64,000 nucleotides of DNA from Humulus lupulus. Its lineage: Eukaryota; Streptophyta; Magnoliopsida; Rosales; Cannabaceae. The DNA lies in contig NC_084800.1 of the NCBI RefSeq assembly GCF_963169125.1, positions 148,362,397 through 148,426,396 of the forward strand, given 5' to 3'. The notes beneath the pieces are model-generated. The model was not told the DNA's origin, did no database searches, and saw only the letters and a program-made list of their open reading frames with translations. This document shows positions 10,783 to 22,985 of the stretch, piece by piece. The position numbers were made by a program, and so were the translations under genes. Each line of letters begins with the position of its first letter. The first letter of the stretch is position 1.

Positions 10783-12849
10783 TGTAACTCCCTGCTGATT
10801 ATGGTCCGTTAACAAGTGTGTTTGAAAATGAGTGCTGGACTTGCTAAGCAAGTCATTTGAATGAAATGTGTGATTAAGCCACTAAAGGTTCAGGTATTAA
10901 AAATTAGGTCAAGTTATAAACATTTTCAATAAATCAAAAACCTTGTTCTTTACACGAGATCCCAAAAAACACATGTTTAATAGTTGGTTACAACACCAAG
11001 GGTGCATAATAAGCCGACCTTGGCGGCAAAAGTTGGGTTCAACCCTAGCTTCCTCGTGTATCTCGGCCGTGGCAGTCGAGCTGACTGCATATGTACATGA
11101 CACTGCTATCGCTCTCCAACTCATGGCTGGCAAAGCTTCTCTTTACCTTTACCTGCACCACGAAGCACCATACTTAGCAAGAAAACATATTCAACAATTA
11201 ACGGAGTAATACATTAGACTAGCAGTAATAACTGAAACTAGCATAATCATTATACAGACCAACAACTATAGAGTTGCACAAGTGCGTGTCGCACTTCCTT
11301 TTAATTTTTTTGGAATCCGAGCCAGTCATGTGCTGGGTGCACCCCCTAGATGGCCTAACCATAGTGTCCTACACTCCACATGGGTAATGGCAATCTCAAC
11401 TCATAAGCCGAGTCCTACAGGTCCTCGACTTATAAGTCGAGCTTCACATGCCCTGACTTATAAGTTGAAGCTTTAAGATCCTCCACTTATAAGCCGAGCT
11501 TCAGAGACCCTCGACTTATAAGTCGAGCTTCGGATTCCCTCGACTTATAAGTCGAGCCCCTTAAATCAGATATTCCCTCGACTAATAAGTCGATCTCTAA
11601 CTAGATATCACAACAATTCCCTGATTTATAAACCGAGCTCCCTAGTCACAGCAGACAATCACATATTCCATTTATCATACATATATACAGATACAATTTA
11701 TTATAATACATTGAATCAAACATAGATAGACATAATCATAATCATGCATATTCACAGGCCTAATGCCCAAATCAAGATTATACTCAACATTTGGGTCGAG
11801 CCCCAATCATGTATGTCATATCCTGGGTGCAGTTTTCTTACCTTCGGTCCAAGTGCAAGCTACTAACGAATGAATCTTGAGTATGATCCCTAATCTGAGC
11901 TCTTAGCATTGACCTAGTCATAACCATGATAAAGAATTCCATCAACAATGAGTGAATAAAGGCTTCCGGACCGAATCCTAGCCTCTGGGACATCGAATTC
12001 CACCAAACACGGTAGTAGAATCGATCCCGAGCTCATAAGGTTGAGTTCCCGCACTCAAAATCTTCTCGAGGTCAAAAAACCCCTTAAGAGCCACAGCCCC
12101 ATGCTCTTGTGCCACGGTCGGCCCCAATCAGAAGCTCAGCCTCCCCAAAACTTCAAACACGCACCGCGGCCCAACCTAAGAGGCACCGCAACACGCCCTC
12201 GCGACAGAGCCCCCCTTGGCTCCCTTTTGTTCTAGAGGGCTGCGACAAACCAAGAACAGGGTCGCGGCCTGACCCCTTCAAAAACAGAATTATGGGTTTT
12301 TCCATTAGCCGAACCCAACTAAATACAACCCAATCACGCTCAAATCTTGAATTCAATCCCCATAATCAGTATAACTCCTTTCTAGCAACAAAACCCTGAG
12401 TGTTCCTCTAAATCCCCAACTATCTCAAAATAGTAATTATCTAATCTCCCATTACCTAATAAATCCTGGAAATGTAGTAAATAGCCAAAATACCCTGTGC
12501 TCACTTCAAGCTCGATATTTTACCCCGTTGTGACTTTTCTGCTAACTTGCTCACCAGGATCGCCTCGAGTCGAGAAGCCCAAATATATCCACATAATAAT
12601 GTGGTCTTAATCACATAGACACAAATTTACAATTATACACCCAGTGGGTAAATATTACTAAAATGCCTTTCTTATAAGAAACGATCCCACATACACAATT
12701 AGTATTTCTAAACAGGTAATTATAGTTATATTATAATATAATTTACATAATGGCATGATCATAATATATTAACACATAATTAAAAAAATTATTTCCTCCC
12801 AACCTCCTAATCTAGGCACTAAGCCATATTGGGAATTTGGGATGTTACA
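10783..12849 (-). mobile_element. solo LTR, gypsy-type, nested in another LTR
   Basis: Ends are tgtaactccctg and gggatgttaca (inverted TGTAA/TTACA). It is inserted in the phrase cacg|gccag|ggtt that is intact in sister LTRs (for example near 47650). The flanking 5-mers ACCAA (10778-10782) and GCCAG (12850-12854) fit a worn 5-bp target duplication in which two G became A on the left. No internal region is present, so it is a solo LTR of about 2.07 kb. Confidence 0.85.
11399..11640. repeat. tandem palindromic array inside solo LTR
   Basis: Eight copies of a roughly 28-bp unit centred on CTCGACTTATAAGTCGAG, an 18-bp perfect palindrome (for example 11424-11441). Outer copies are degenerate (tgacttataagttgaag, tgatttataaaccgag). 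Each copy can form a hairpin. Other LTRs here carry unrelated arrays in the corresponding region. Confidence 0.85.
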
Positions 12850-13132
12850 GCCAGGGTTATTTTGGGAAAATATAATGTATTGGTAGATTTGTCGCCTAAG
12901 TCAACCTTAAATGTATTTTGAGTTGTAAAGTATTTTTTGAACAGTATTTTTGGGATCCCAAATGTATAACACTTTACATTTTCAATGAATAACCACACTT
13001 TTATATCAAATGCCTTTAAATGACTTTTATTACAGTTTAGCTACACTTTTAACCTAAAACCTTGATTAGCAAGCTAAAGGCACGTTTTCAACTCACTTAG
13101 TAACGACTCTAAGGAAGTAGGGCGTTAAAACT

Positions 13133-13144
13133 TGGTAGCAGAGC
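13133..13144 (+). other. primer binding site (methionine tRNA type), one mismatch
   Basis: TGGTAGCAGAGC lies three bases after the LTR end; the canonical site complementary to initiator methionine tRNA is TGGTATCAGAGC. It primes minus-strand synthesis in gypsy and copia elements. Confidence 0.8.
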
Positions 13145-13479
13145 GAGCCAAGGTTTATGGTTCTTGGAGATTGAACGAACATGTACGCTTGATTGATTAT
13201 TTGTTAAAATGCCCTGTTTGCCATGGTTGGTATGTAATTATTGAATTATATTCTTGATTTTTTTTTAAAATGCCCTATTTGCCTGAATATTTTAAATAGA
13301 GCATGATGAATGAATTGACATATGCATGATGCTAGGGCATGGCCCCTTGATTGGTGTATGATATCTATGTTATGTGGATTTTTTGAGTGTGATTGGTTGA
13401 TGAATTTGGGAGGTGGTTTTGGATGATGTTATCATGCCTGATAAACAACACATTTATTCTCGAGGATGAATTTGTGATA

Positions 13480-14481
13480 ATGCCTCGACGATCAATCAAA
13501 CTCCGCGGAAATATGGCCGAGGATGACAACCAGGGTCAGGACCCTCCACTTGCCCCACCGAATTGGCAATAGTTATAAGCCGAGATGGAAGCTAGACTTC
13601 ACCGAACAAAAGAAGAGCTTCATTATTTGAGCCAACAGGACCGTCCTTAGGGCATTGGGTTGCAGGTTCCACAGGCTGTGGAGAATAGATGGGAACCTTT
13701 GTATGAGAGGTTCAGGAAGTAGCATTCTCCCACCTTCGAGGGTGGACCAGACCCACTGCGGGCGGAGCAATGGATGAAGATGATTTTTTCCATCTTGGAT
13801 TTCATGAGTGTGGAAGGGAATGAGATAGTAGCTTGTGCTAGATACATGTTGAGAGAAAACGCCCACATCTGGTGGGATGTTGTGTTGCAGAGAAGGAATG
13901 TTGCAATTATGACTTGGGAAGAGTTCAGAAACATTTTTAGTGAGAAGTATTATAGTGTCGCAGTCCGAGCTGCGAAGGCTAATGAGTTTACCAACCTGAC
14001 TCAGAATCGAATGACAGTCACTAATAATTCTCTAAAGTTTGACTGGTTAGAGAAGTTTTCTTTGAATTTGGTGCCGACTAACATGGCACAAAGAGATCAA
14101 TTTATGCAGGGATTGAATGTTATGATCCCCCGTGATGTCAAGATAACTTTGGATCCAGGGACTACTACTTATGCAAAGGTAGTGGACAAGGACCTTACAG
14201 CTGAGGGGGACAAGGATCAAATATGGAGAGAGGGCACTGCTAGGCGCGATGCTCGGAGGACGGTGCCTCCTTTCACTGGATCTAGTCAGGGTTGTGGCCA
14301 TAGTGAGCCGAACAGAAAGGCCCCATATTATTTTTTCCTCCTAGCTCAGATAGGAGGGAAAGGGGTTCTTTCAGTGGCTGTCAGGGCGGGGGAGACAACT
14401 GAAGGAGTTTCCCAATGTGTCCTTGGTGCAGATGACGACATCAAGGAGAGTGCAGGATCAGGGCGTGCTTTACTTGTGGGA
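13480..14481 (+). pseudogene. chromovirus-type gypsy gag, decayed
   Basis: It probably starts at the ATG at 13480 (MPRRSI). The capsid shows FEGGPDPLRAEQWMK, WWDVVLQRRNV, MTWEEFRNIFSEKYYS and DLTAEGDKDQIWRE. Stops early in the frame include two in the NWQ..AEMEARL region and one in FRK.HSPTF. From 13774 the frame is open to 14487. After a frame change the first Cys pair of the zinc region is visible (CPWC, then CFTCGS), and the sequence switches to LTR in the middle of that knuckle at about 14481. It is closely related to the gag at 40446-41424. Confidence 0.88.
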
Positions 14482-16020
14482 GTATGATTGTGTTGTCTAT
14501 GGTATTTAGGAATGCTTGAGAGACGTAATTATGGCTTTAGTTTATGTCTAGGATGGATTTATGGTGAATTGAGTTCAGGGAAAACGTAGAAAATGGTGAC
14601 GTTTTTCGGCTTTGGGACTCACGTCGCGGCCTTGTTCTTCAGGCGCTGCGACCCATGTGTTTGAAGAGACTAGATAGCCTCTGTTTTCCCAGGCGCATCG
14701 CGGTGCAAGGTATAGCAGGTCGCGGGTCGCGGCCTATGTCCCTCAGCATAAAGGCATTTTTCCTCTGACATGAGGCTAAGCCATGGCTCAAATGAAAGTA
14801 ATGGCTATTTGAAGGTTTTTAGCTAGGGAACTCAAATGTTAAGGCTTGGGAAGGATTCTACTATCCGGTTTAGTAGAATTCGAGGTCCTAGAAGCTAGAT
14901 TTATATTACGAAGTTATTTATTGGTTTAGAAGTTGATGGATTGTTATTATGAATGCGTTGTGACTAGATTTTGCCACTCAGGCTCGGGATTAGGATCGTG
15001 CTCGGGATCGCTTTGGATTGTCAGTTCGGGACACCAGGTAAGAGAATTGTTTGTACTCATAGATCTATGTGGTATGTTGTATTGTATGTATTTTTTATAG
15101 CTATTATGTGATACATGGTATCATGACTAATCGACAAGGGGCCGAGATCGGCGTTAAGCATGTTGAATGCATGTCGCTAGGGCGAGACCCTCACCAGTGT
15201 TGTAAACACTCCCCCGGCTAGGACCGCAGAGCCAGGAGTGGCAAAGGGCCAAGATCACCATTTAGCATGCTGAATGCTGGCCACCAAGGCGAAACCCTCA
15301 AGGGTGCTGTACACACTCGTTACGCTGGGACTGCGATTTTGGTGCCTAGTAACACACCTAGATCAGTGAAGGTCGCTGTTGTAGTATTGAATTGTTGTGT
15401 TATTATACTATTGTATTATTATGTTGATGTGCTATCTTACCGTATTGGGTTATTGTAATGTCGTGTTATGGTACTACTGTGTTATTGTATTGCTGTACTA
15501 TTAGGCTGTTATGCCATTTTGCTTTTGAGTTGTTCTGCTGCTGTGTCCTTGAGCACTCTAATAGGATCTGGTAGTTATTTGTTGCTCTGATTAAGTATGT
15601 TTTGTTAAGGTATATTGTTATTGTATGTTGTGCTTAAAGTTCTCTTGCTGGGCCTCGACTCACAGGTGCTTTATGGTGCATGTAAGAGCAAGGAAATTGG
15701 GTCGAACAACCATGAGTTGGAGGGCATGGAGTGGTATGTACATGTTTGGTCTACCTGGCCACCATGGCTTTGGTTATTTTAAGGAACACGTGGTAAACGT
15801 TCGGTTTTGTCACTTAGGCTCACTGTATTGTACCTTTGGATTGTAAGTGTATTTTAAAACAATATTTTGGGATCCCAATGTAACATTTTGTAATAAATTT
15901 TCATGAGTAATCAACTCCTTTTACTTAATTTTCACGCTTTTAAAATAAATCCTCGATTAGCGAGCTAACGACATATTTATAAATCACATGGTAACGACTC
16001 TAAGGAAGTAGGGCGTTACA
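14481..16020 (+). mobile_element. 3' part of gypsy LTR (serves as 5' LTR)
   Basis: It ends with ctctaaggaagtagggcgttaca and is followed by a perfect primer site. It contains the block ctgggcctcgactcacaggtgc (15650) and the palindromic tttgggatccca about 145 bases from its end. The 5' third of the LTR is missing. Phrases such as gcggccttgttcttc mark the same LTR family as 45612-47927. Confidence 0.85.
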
Positions 16021-16023
16021 ACT

Positions 16024-16035
16024 TGGTATCAGAGC
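16024..16035 (+). other. primer binding site, initiator methionine tRNA type
   Basis: A perfect TGGTATCAGAGC three bases after the LTR end. It fixes the LTR boundary and the orientation of the element. Confidence 0.9.
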
Positions 16036-16589
16036 GTGCCAAGGTTTATGGTTCCTGGAGATTGACCGAACATGTACACTCAGTGCCAGAGACAAGGTCG
16101 ACTCTGGGTTGGTATTGAATGCAATACTTGTTTAACTGCTTATCTGAGTTGCCTTATGTGCTAGAATAGGGAGCATGATGAATATGTATGTGTTTTGTGG
16201 AATGAGGTTTGATGATTGATGCATGAGCATTATGGTTTTGTATCATAATATGTGTATTATATAGCTATTGTGTTTATTGGCCTTGCTATGGTTTAGCGTT
16301 GTATAAGAGCATCATGGCTGGTAGGCCAGGTTTTCGGTTGCAAATAGATTTGAAAATTTTGTTTCCAAGGCAGCCAACTAGATTAGGCAGTGTGAATGAT
16401 GACAGCTAATGCCAAAATCAGCCGTCGACCCTGAGATTGGTGACAGGTATTTGCTGGCATACAAGCAGGGTTGTCGAGCAAGAGAAAGAGATTATTTGGT
16501 TGGGATAGCAAGTTCTGTTAAGGAACACTGTTCTGTGGGAGTTGGAAATAATGACACCAGTTACGACCTAACCTGAGGGTGAAAATAGA

Positions 16590-17345
16590 CGGGAATTATT
16601 ATATGAAAGATTCCATAAGTTTAATCCTCCAGTTTCTGAGGGAGGTCTGGACCCGTACAAAATTGAGCACAGGACGGGAATGGTTAGCTCCGTCCTCGGC
16701 TATATGGAGTGAAATGCAATGATAGAATGGCATGTGCCATGTACGTGTTGCGAGAGGATGCCTGCACCTGGTGGGAAGATGTATCCCAGACTAGGAATGT
16801 TGTCCTGGTAGGTTGGAACGAACCTCAGACAATGGTTTAATGAGAGGCCTTACTGTGATGCAGATTGAATTGTGAAGACCGATCAATTTATGAATTTAGT
16901 TCAGGATAGTAAGGCAATGACTGAGTTTTTCACTGAACATTGTAGATTGACCAAATTTTTGTTTTGGTGTGTACCAGCAGATGTGGCTCAGAAGAAGCGA
17001 TCCACTCGAGAATTGTACCCTAGGATGGCCCAGAGTGTTAGGATCAGAGATTTTAACCTACGCTTGGGTGATAGGGAGGGCCTTATTATAGAGGACGCAT
17101 GAGATGAGACATGGAATAAGAGTGTCATTGGGCGGAATGCTCGGGCAAAGGTATCCTCATTGGTTGGAGCAAGTAGGGGCGGAGGCCCAATAACTAGGAG
17201 AGAGAGACCTCCGATGGTTCTATTACTCTTTGTCCTGACAGGAGAGTTTATAGTCTTCAGGGCAACCGTTAGGACGGCGGTGAGGTCCGGAGGGGTTACA
17301 TGGTATGCGCTAGGCAGAAGAGACGTCATGTGGGAGAATGTTGAG
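16590..17345 (+). pseudogene. chromovirus-type gypsy gag, heavily decayed
   Basis: Scattered frames show gag phrases in order: FNPPVSEGGLDPYK, VLREDA-like text near 16750, then an open stretch from 16872 with QFMNLVQDSKAMTEFF, FWCVPADVAQKKR and LGDREGLIIEDA, and RARAKVSSL-like Arg-rich text. It has many stops and frameshifts. It lies at the right distance downstream of the primer site to be the gag of this element. It ends near 17400 where minus-strand gypsy sequence begins. Confidence 0.75.
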
Positions 17346-17416
17346 TGAAGGCATGTTGTTGTTGAAGAATTTTAGGGCACATCAGGGCGAGTTGCCCGAA
17401 GATAAAGATGAAAGAA

Positions 17417-17905
17417 CTAAAGAATACAGATAACGAACCTTAAATGCTCCTCGTGCTTGTTTGCGTCCTTTGAGTACACCAAGTTATTGTCGATGAAAAC
17501 TACAATGAATTTATCCAAGTAGTCCTTAAAGAACCTATTCATTAAATCCATAAATGCGGCTAGAGCGTTGGTAAGACCAAAAGACATAACTAAAAACTCG
17601 TAATGCCCATAATGAGTTCTAAAGGCTGTCTTGGGAATATCCTCTTCCCGTACCTTCAGCTGATGATACCCGGACCATAAATTGATCTTTGAGAACACGG
17701 TTGCTCGTCAAAGTTGATCAAACAAGTCATCAATCCAGGGTAGCGGGTATTTATTCTTAATCGTCACCTTATTCAACTCGTGGTAATCTACGCACATCTT
17801 CATACTTCCGTCCTTCTTCTTCACAAATAGAACTGGTCCTCCCCATGGCAAATGGCTCGGTCTAATGAAACCCAAGTCTAGGAGTTCTTATAGCTGCATC
17901 TTCAA
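17417..17905 (-). pseudogene. gypsy reverse transcriptase, partial and inactive
   Basis: Minus-strand motifs are [50 protein letters not shown] and [12 protein letters not shown]. The last should be FIDD; the second Asp is Asn, so the polymerase site is lost. A TGA sits just before RATVFSKI. The frame ends at 17417, and the rest of RT, RNase H and integrase are absent. Confidence 0.88.
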
Positions 17906-18611
17906 CTACTTGAGTTTGGTAGGTGCCATCCGGTATGGGGCCTTAGAGATAGGCTCGGTGCCCAGTACTAGTTTGATTGTGAAGTCAATTTCCTCAATCG
18001 GCGGCAACCCTGGTAAGTCGTTGGGAAATACTTCTGGAAATTCTTTTACAATTTGGACGTTTCCAACCTTTAGTGGCATTTCCTTTACCACATCCGTGAC
18101 GTTTGGCTAAGAATGCTTGATATCCTTTTTCTATCATCCTCTGAGCTTTGAGAGATGATATAAGTGGTGTGCGTAATCCAAAAACTTGTCCCATAAAGCA
18201 TAATCTCTGGCCGTCAGGAGTCTCAAACGTCACTTTCTTGCGTTTGTAGTCGATGGTTGCGCCATTCCTTGCTAGCCAGTCCATGCCTAGTATCATGTCA
18301 AAGTCTTTGATCCCCAGTTCTATTAGGTCTCCTTCTAGTTCTACGTCCTCAATCTTGATCGATACGCCTCGTACTATCCGTGATGATAGGACTACTTTGC
18401 CCACAGGCAACTCAGTTACAAACCTAGTTTTAAATCTTTCACAAGGTTTGTCTAATTTGTCTATCATTCCTAACGAGATATACGAGTGAATGGCTCCCGA
18501 ATCAAATAATATAGAACATACATTATTGAGGATAGAAACCTGACCTTTAACTACTTTATTGCTAGCGTCAGCTTCTCCTTGGGTCAAGGCAAATACCCTA
18601 GCAGGAACCAT
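17906..18611 (-). pseudogene. gypsy aspartic protease and RT N-terminal linker
   Basis: The frame from 18611 shows ARVFALTQGEA, the retropepsin motif ILFDSGAIHSYIS (usually DSGATHS), and DFDMILGMDWLARNGA. At about 18105 one extra A shifts the frame; the continuation ([15 protein letters not shown], then [11 protein letters not shown]) is in the next frame down to 17906. It sits directly downstream of the gag zinc knuckle, as usual in chromovirus-like elements. Confidence 0.88.
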
Positions 18612-19830
18612 CTTGTCTTCCCTTTTTCTCTCTGCCTTCAGCTTGGGACACTGCCTCTTTTGGTGACCTTCCTGACCACAGTTAAAGCATCCCTTGGTGT
18701 TTGCACGACACTCACCAGGATGTTTCTTTTGGCACTTAGCACATTATGGGTATTCTACATAACCCGACCGATTACCTTGTCCGTGCCCTTTTATCATAGT
18801 CAGACTGCTTGTTGTGAGGATGCTTTCTTTTCAGACCATTATTGTTACTGGACTGATTGCTGTTGTTATTGTGGTTGTTCCAACCATTCTGAGGTTGACT
18901 TGGATGTTTAGGCTCAGGCTTACTGGCCTCCTCTTTACTAACATTCGCTTGTAGCCTTTCTACTTCTATTGTCATTTCTAGAACACCGGCATAGCTAGTA
19001 TTTCCCAGGTTTGCAAGCTTAACCCCTAACTCAATCATTGGTGGAAGTCCTCTAACGAACTTGGTCACCCTCAGAAAGTCAGTTGGAACCATTTCTGGTG
19101 CAAACATGGCTAATCGGTCAAACTGCCAAGCATACTCTGCTACTGATAAACTCCCTTGCTTCAGAACAGCGAACTCCTCGACCTTTGAAGTGATGACTAC
19201 CCAATTGTAGTACTTTTTGTGGAACAACTCCACAAATATGGTCCAAGTCATTGTGGTGACATCGTGAGTCTGTTGAACTAAGTCCCACCATATTCTAGCA
19301 TCTTTCTTGAGCAGAGACAAAATGCAGGATATGCGGTCCGTGTTGTCGAGATTCATGTACGCTAGGATCGGATCCACATTTCAGAGCCATTCTTCTGCCT
19401 CAAAGGGGTCTGTTGTCCCTTCAAATTTTGGAGCATGTTGCTTACGAAACTGATCATAAATTGGCTCCATGTGCTGAGCTGGGTATGGCGCATAGTTCGC
19501 CATTGGCCATCCCCCATATGGACCAACTTGTTGGGGTGCTGGAGCCATTAGATGTGGCTGTGGTTGCGGTGGAGGTGGAGGCTAAGTCTGAGGCTGAGCC
19601 AGTTGTCGCTGTTGCTGCAGTAATTCCTCAACTTGTTGTCGTAGTCTTGCAATTTTTGCAGTGTTGTCAACCGGTGGCGGCACACTTCGGTTGGCAGTAG
19701 CACGCACTCTCCTTCTACGAACTGGAGGGGCTTCATTGCTCTCAGAAGACGCATTGGAGGCATTGGCATTGGTGCACGCAAACCTTTTGAGGGGCATCTT
19801 CGGAGGAGTTCTAACAGTTGAGAAAAACAT
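18612..19830 (-). pseudogene. gypsy gag with zinc knuckle
   Basis: The N-terminus (MPLKRFACTNANAS, start near 19795, or an upstream in-frame Met at 19830) is followed by a Gln/Pro-rich stretch, YDQFRKQHAPKFEGT, capsid text (ILAYMNLDNTDRISC, WWDLVQQTHDV, ELFHKKYYN, FVRGLPPMIE) and an Asn-rich linker. Downstream are CAKCQKKHPGEC and the intact knuckle CFNCGQEGHQKRQC. Stops fall after the early Gln run and before the capsid. This is a different subfamily from the gag at 13480 and 41424. Confidence 0.85.
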
Positions 19831-20740
19831 GTTAGAACTTACCCTAATAAGCTCTAAGGAAAAAACTTAATCTAAGCAAACATAACTCGGACCTATTTAT
19901 TATAAATTTTGATGAAAAGAAATATATAAGCCTTCTTTTAATTAGGGTGTGTTTCTAAACTTTTAAAAAAAAATTAGCCATCTTTATTATTTTCTATGTC
20001 TGTTTCTAATCATCCTATATGACTTAATCCTCAGGCTCGAAACTCATCATACCCACTACTATGGCCCCCATATTGTAGGAAAAGTTAAGAATCCTACCAC
20101 TTTGGAATAGATGGGTTAAGATATGTAGATCGAATGGGTGATCCGAAGGATACTTGCTTTGAGGGGTAGATGCAGGACGGACCTTAAATCGACCCTTACA
20201 GTTATTGCATTCAGGAAGTTTGAATGGATGTTGAGAGTACACTTTGTATATTGGAAGGTGCATGACCTAATCGTTTAGTAAACAAGAGATGATTATCAGA
20301 AGCTAGAAGGGCTATTATGATTGTGTATTCTAGAGTTTGTATGGAGATGTGTGATAATGAACCCTAGGTGTGGACCACCTTGGGTTACAGATGAGGTGAG
20401 TAAATGCAAAAGTTGTGAGTTGACCTATTTGGCTGTCACACCATGGCTGGTGTGAGTGAGGTATCAAAGCAGAATATTGTGAGATAGGGAACGAGAAGTG
20501 CTTACTCCGGGGATGAATCTAGGGACAGGAAGTACCCTAGCTCAGAAATGGCTTAAGGACCCGTGAAATTATTCAGAAACATTAAGGGCATGAGTGTCTG
20601 CATTATTACAAGGACATGATAATTCACAAGTTTAGATATGGAAATAAGAAGTTCCGGGATTTGGAACTTTGTGTCCTTCGAGTGTTATGAACTAACAAGG
20701 ATAATACGGTTCAAAAAGAAAAATAGGAGTTTTACTCTAG
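19831..20740. other. no recognised gene; degraded gypsy leader and pol DNA
   Basis: The left part is AT-rich and may be the leader of the minus-strand gypsy whose gag ends at 19830. From about 20280 the texture resembles the plus-strand element that resumes at 20741. No start, LTR end or primer site was identified. Confidence 0.35.
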
Positions 20741-21060
20741 AGTAGACATATGTTGTGAGATCCTAGCCAGGATTAGGCCAGTGGCCTATAGTTTGGCTTT
20801 ACCCCAATATGGGTAGAGGCTTACGAGGTGTTACTGGTGCTAATGTTGAAGAAGTGGATGACAAGCACAACCCCTGATTGGGTAAGGCAACCCTGGAAAG
20901 TTAGTGGAACTCACTGTGTAAAGAAAAACCAGTGGAATTCTGGATAAAAGAGAGGGAGTCTTACAGATTAAGAATATCATACTTATGGAAGTGTTGCGAG
21001 TAATGACAAAGTAAAGGACTCGATTTTGGGATTATAGTCATGTTTGCAGAATTCGTATCC
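20741..21060 (+). pseudogene. gypsy integrase C-terminal tail remnant
   Basis: Plus-strand reading gives EILARIRPVAYSLALPQ, like the integrase tail at 900-1000 (EILERIGQVAYKLALPP), and further on ILDKREGVLQIKNI. Frames change several times. It is followed at the right distance by a polypurine tract and LTR, so it is the 3' end of the pol region of the plus-strand element. Confidence 0.65.
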
Positions 21061-21100
21061 CGAGGTATTTGAATAAATTTCGAGGGCGAAATTTTTATAT

Positions 21101-21112
21101 GGAGGGGATAGT
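21101..21112 (+). other. polypurine tract
   Basis: GGAGGGGATAGT directly precedes the LTR start TGTAGCACCCC. It is identical in core to the minus-strand tracts at 640 and 6498. Confidence 0.85.
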
Positions 21113-22767
21113 TGTAGCACCCCTAATTTGATAATTAAGGTTGAGTGCCTTGACTACAGTACCTGGAGGGCCTAATTTTGATTATATGCGTGATGATTTG
21201 TTATAAATTAATTATGTGGTAATGTGATTACACATGCATGATCATGTGTATTAAATATGCATGTGGGCCCATTTCAGTCAATAGGGGCGTGTTTAAAGTT
21301 TTGGCCCGTTGAGGGTATAAATGTAAATATGCATGTGTTATGAGTGAAACCCCAGTGTTTCAGGGATATATTTGATATGTGTGGTTCTAGATGATCCTAG
21401 GGAGTAGTCTAGCGGAATAGTCACAATGGGATCACATACCCGACTAGGGGTGAGAATAGGGGTATCTTGAGATTTTGGCATGTGTTTGGGGTTTACCGAG
21501 TAACAGGTAATTTTAGTAATTATTCGGGTATGTCAAAATAAAATAGAATTTATAAGAAATACTCGAGGAATTAGTGGAATGTGGAAAATGATGGGATTGC
21601 CCTTGGTGGCATTAAGACATTAAGGATGGATTTGGGGGTATTTTGGTCCTTTGGCCAAGGGATAGACCTTACCATGGAATGACTCTCTAATGCCCTAGAT
21701 ACCCAAGACCGTTACACTGTGTGATTAAAATAGTGCGAGACTTGCTAATCATGTCATTTAAATAAAATGTGAATCTAAAGACATAAACAGGTTAGGTTTA
21801 TAAGATTTTGGTTATAAACGAACAATTTTCATTAAAATAAATGTTTGGTACATGGGATCCCATATCTGGATTTAAATGACATATTTACAAGATTTCCAAA
21901 TGTTATAAACAATCAAGCCACTCTAATGGAAAAATACATATTTTAGGTCTCCGTCCATGTACAAACCCTCGACCGTGACAGCCGAGTAGTTGACAATGTA
22001 CACCACGCCCCGAGAGCTCTCCAACCCATGGTCGATCCATCTTAACCTTGCCTTTACCTACACCACGTAGCACCTGTGAGCTGACGCCCAGCAAGAAAAC
22101 TATAACATCATAGCACAATCAATAAAGATAACAAAATAGCTCACAGAGTATAACCAAATGATTTAAAAGACATTAATCAATTATCCAACAAGCCATAGCA
22201 TTCACCAAATCAAGGACAACAGTCAATAAACCAATGATCTAATATCCAAATATTCAGCATACCATATACATAAAATTAACAAAAGTACTATAATGACCCA
22301 ACTAATTCTAAGACCTTGAACCATTAAAAACTACTAGACTTAGCTACTAATTTTGAAGAAAACATACATAAGAAATATTCACAACTTTATTGAAAACTCC
22401 AAAATAAATATTGAAATACATAAATGCGGGGTATGGGATCCCATTGTTTTAAAATAAAACATAACTTTAAACTAAAGGAAATTGTTTACAAAACTAAATG
22501 CAGAAAATACATAAAAGCATAATTTAAAGAGACTAAAATGACGTCCTCGAATCGTTCAAGCAATCCATCGAATCCCTTCATCCTTAATACACAAACCAAG
22601 CTGCCAAGAATCCTTCCACCGCCATAACTATTTTCCTGCATACATAAAAATAAAAAAATGAGCCTAATGCCCAGCATGGAAAATCTACTAGCACATATAT
22701 CATTAAACATAAACACAAGACTACAAAACATATGACTATAAAACATGCATTATAATGGCCATCATAC

Positions 22768-22985
22768 TTCTTGGGGCTTGCTATTTAAGCAATCATATGC
22801 CCATAAATTTAAGGGGCTTAGTCATCTAAACAAGTCATATAAATTTATGGGGTTCGTTTTCTAAACAATCATATGCCCAAGGGATGTATTATTGGGACTT
22901 GTTATCTAAACAAGTTATATATGTCTTATCTAAAAAAATTATGTGATTGTTATCTAAAAAATTTATATGCTAACAAAACTAAAAC
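22768..22985. repeat. imperfect tandem units inside solo LTR
   Basis: Units of about 45 bp built on ggggctt...tctaaacaagtcatat recur four to five times with loss of similarity toward the right. They lie near the region where other LTRs of this window carry arrays. Confidence 0.5.

Larger units (their letters stand above)
10612..13129 (+). mobile_element. gypsy LTR (plus), 5'-truncated and split by a solo LTR
   Basis: Two pieces, 10612-10782 and 12855-13129, form the 3' part of one LTR: the first holds the cttgctggg...ttcggttcacgggtgc block, the second the tttttgggatcccaaatg palindrome and the terminal ctctaaggaagtagggcgtta. They are separated by the minus-strand LTR at 10783-12849. The LTR is followed at once by a primer site and gag, so it was a 5' LTR. 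Confidence 0.8.

Noticed and set aside
16024..16035. Partial tRNA gene
   Set aside because: Only the 12-base primer complement is present, next to an LTR end; no cloverleaf follows.
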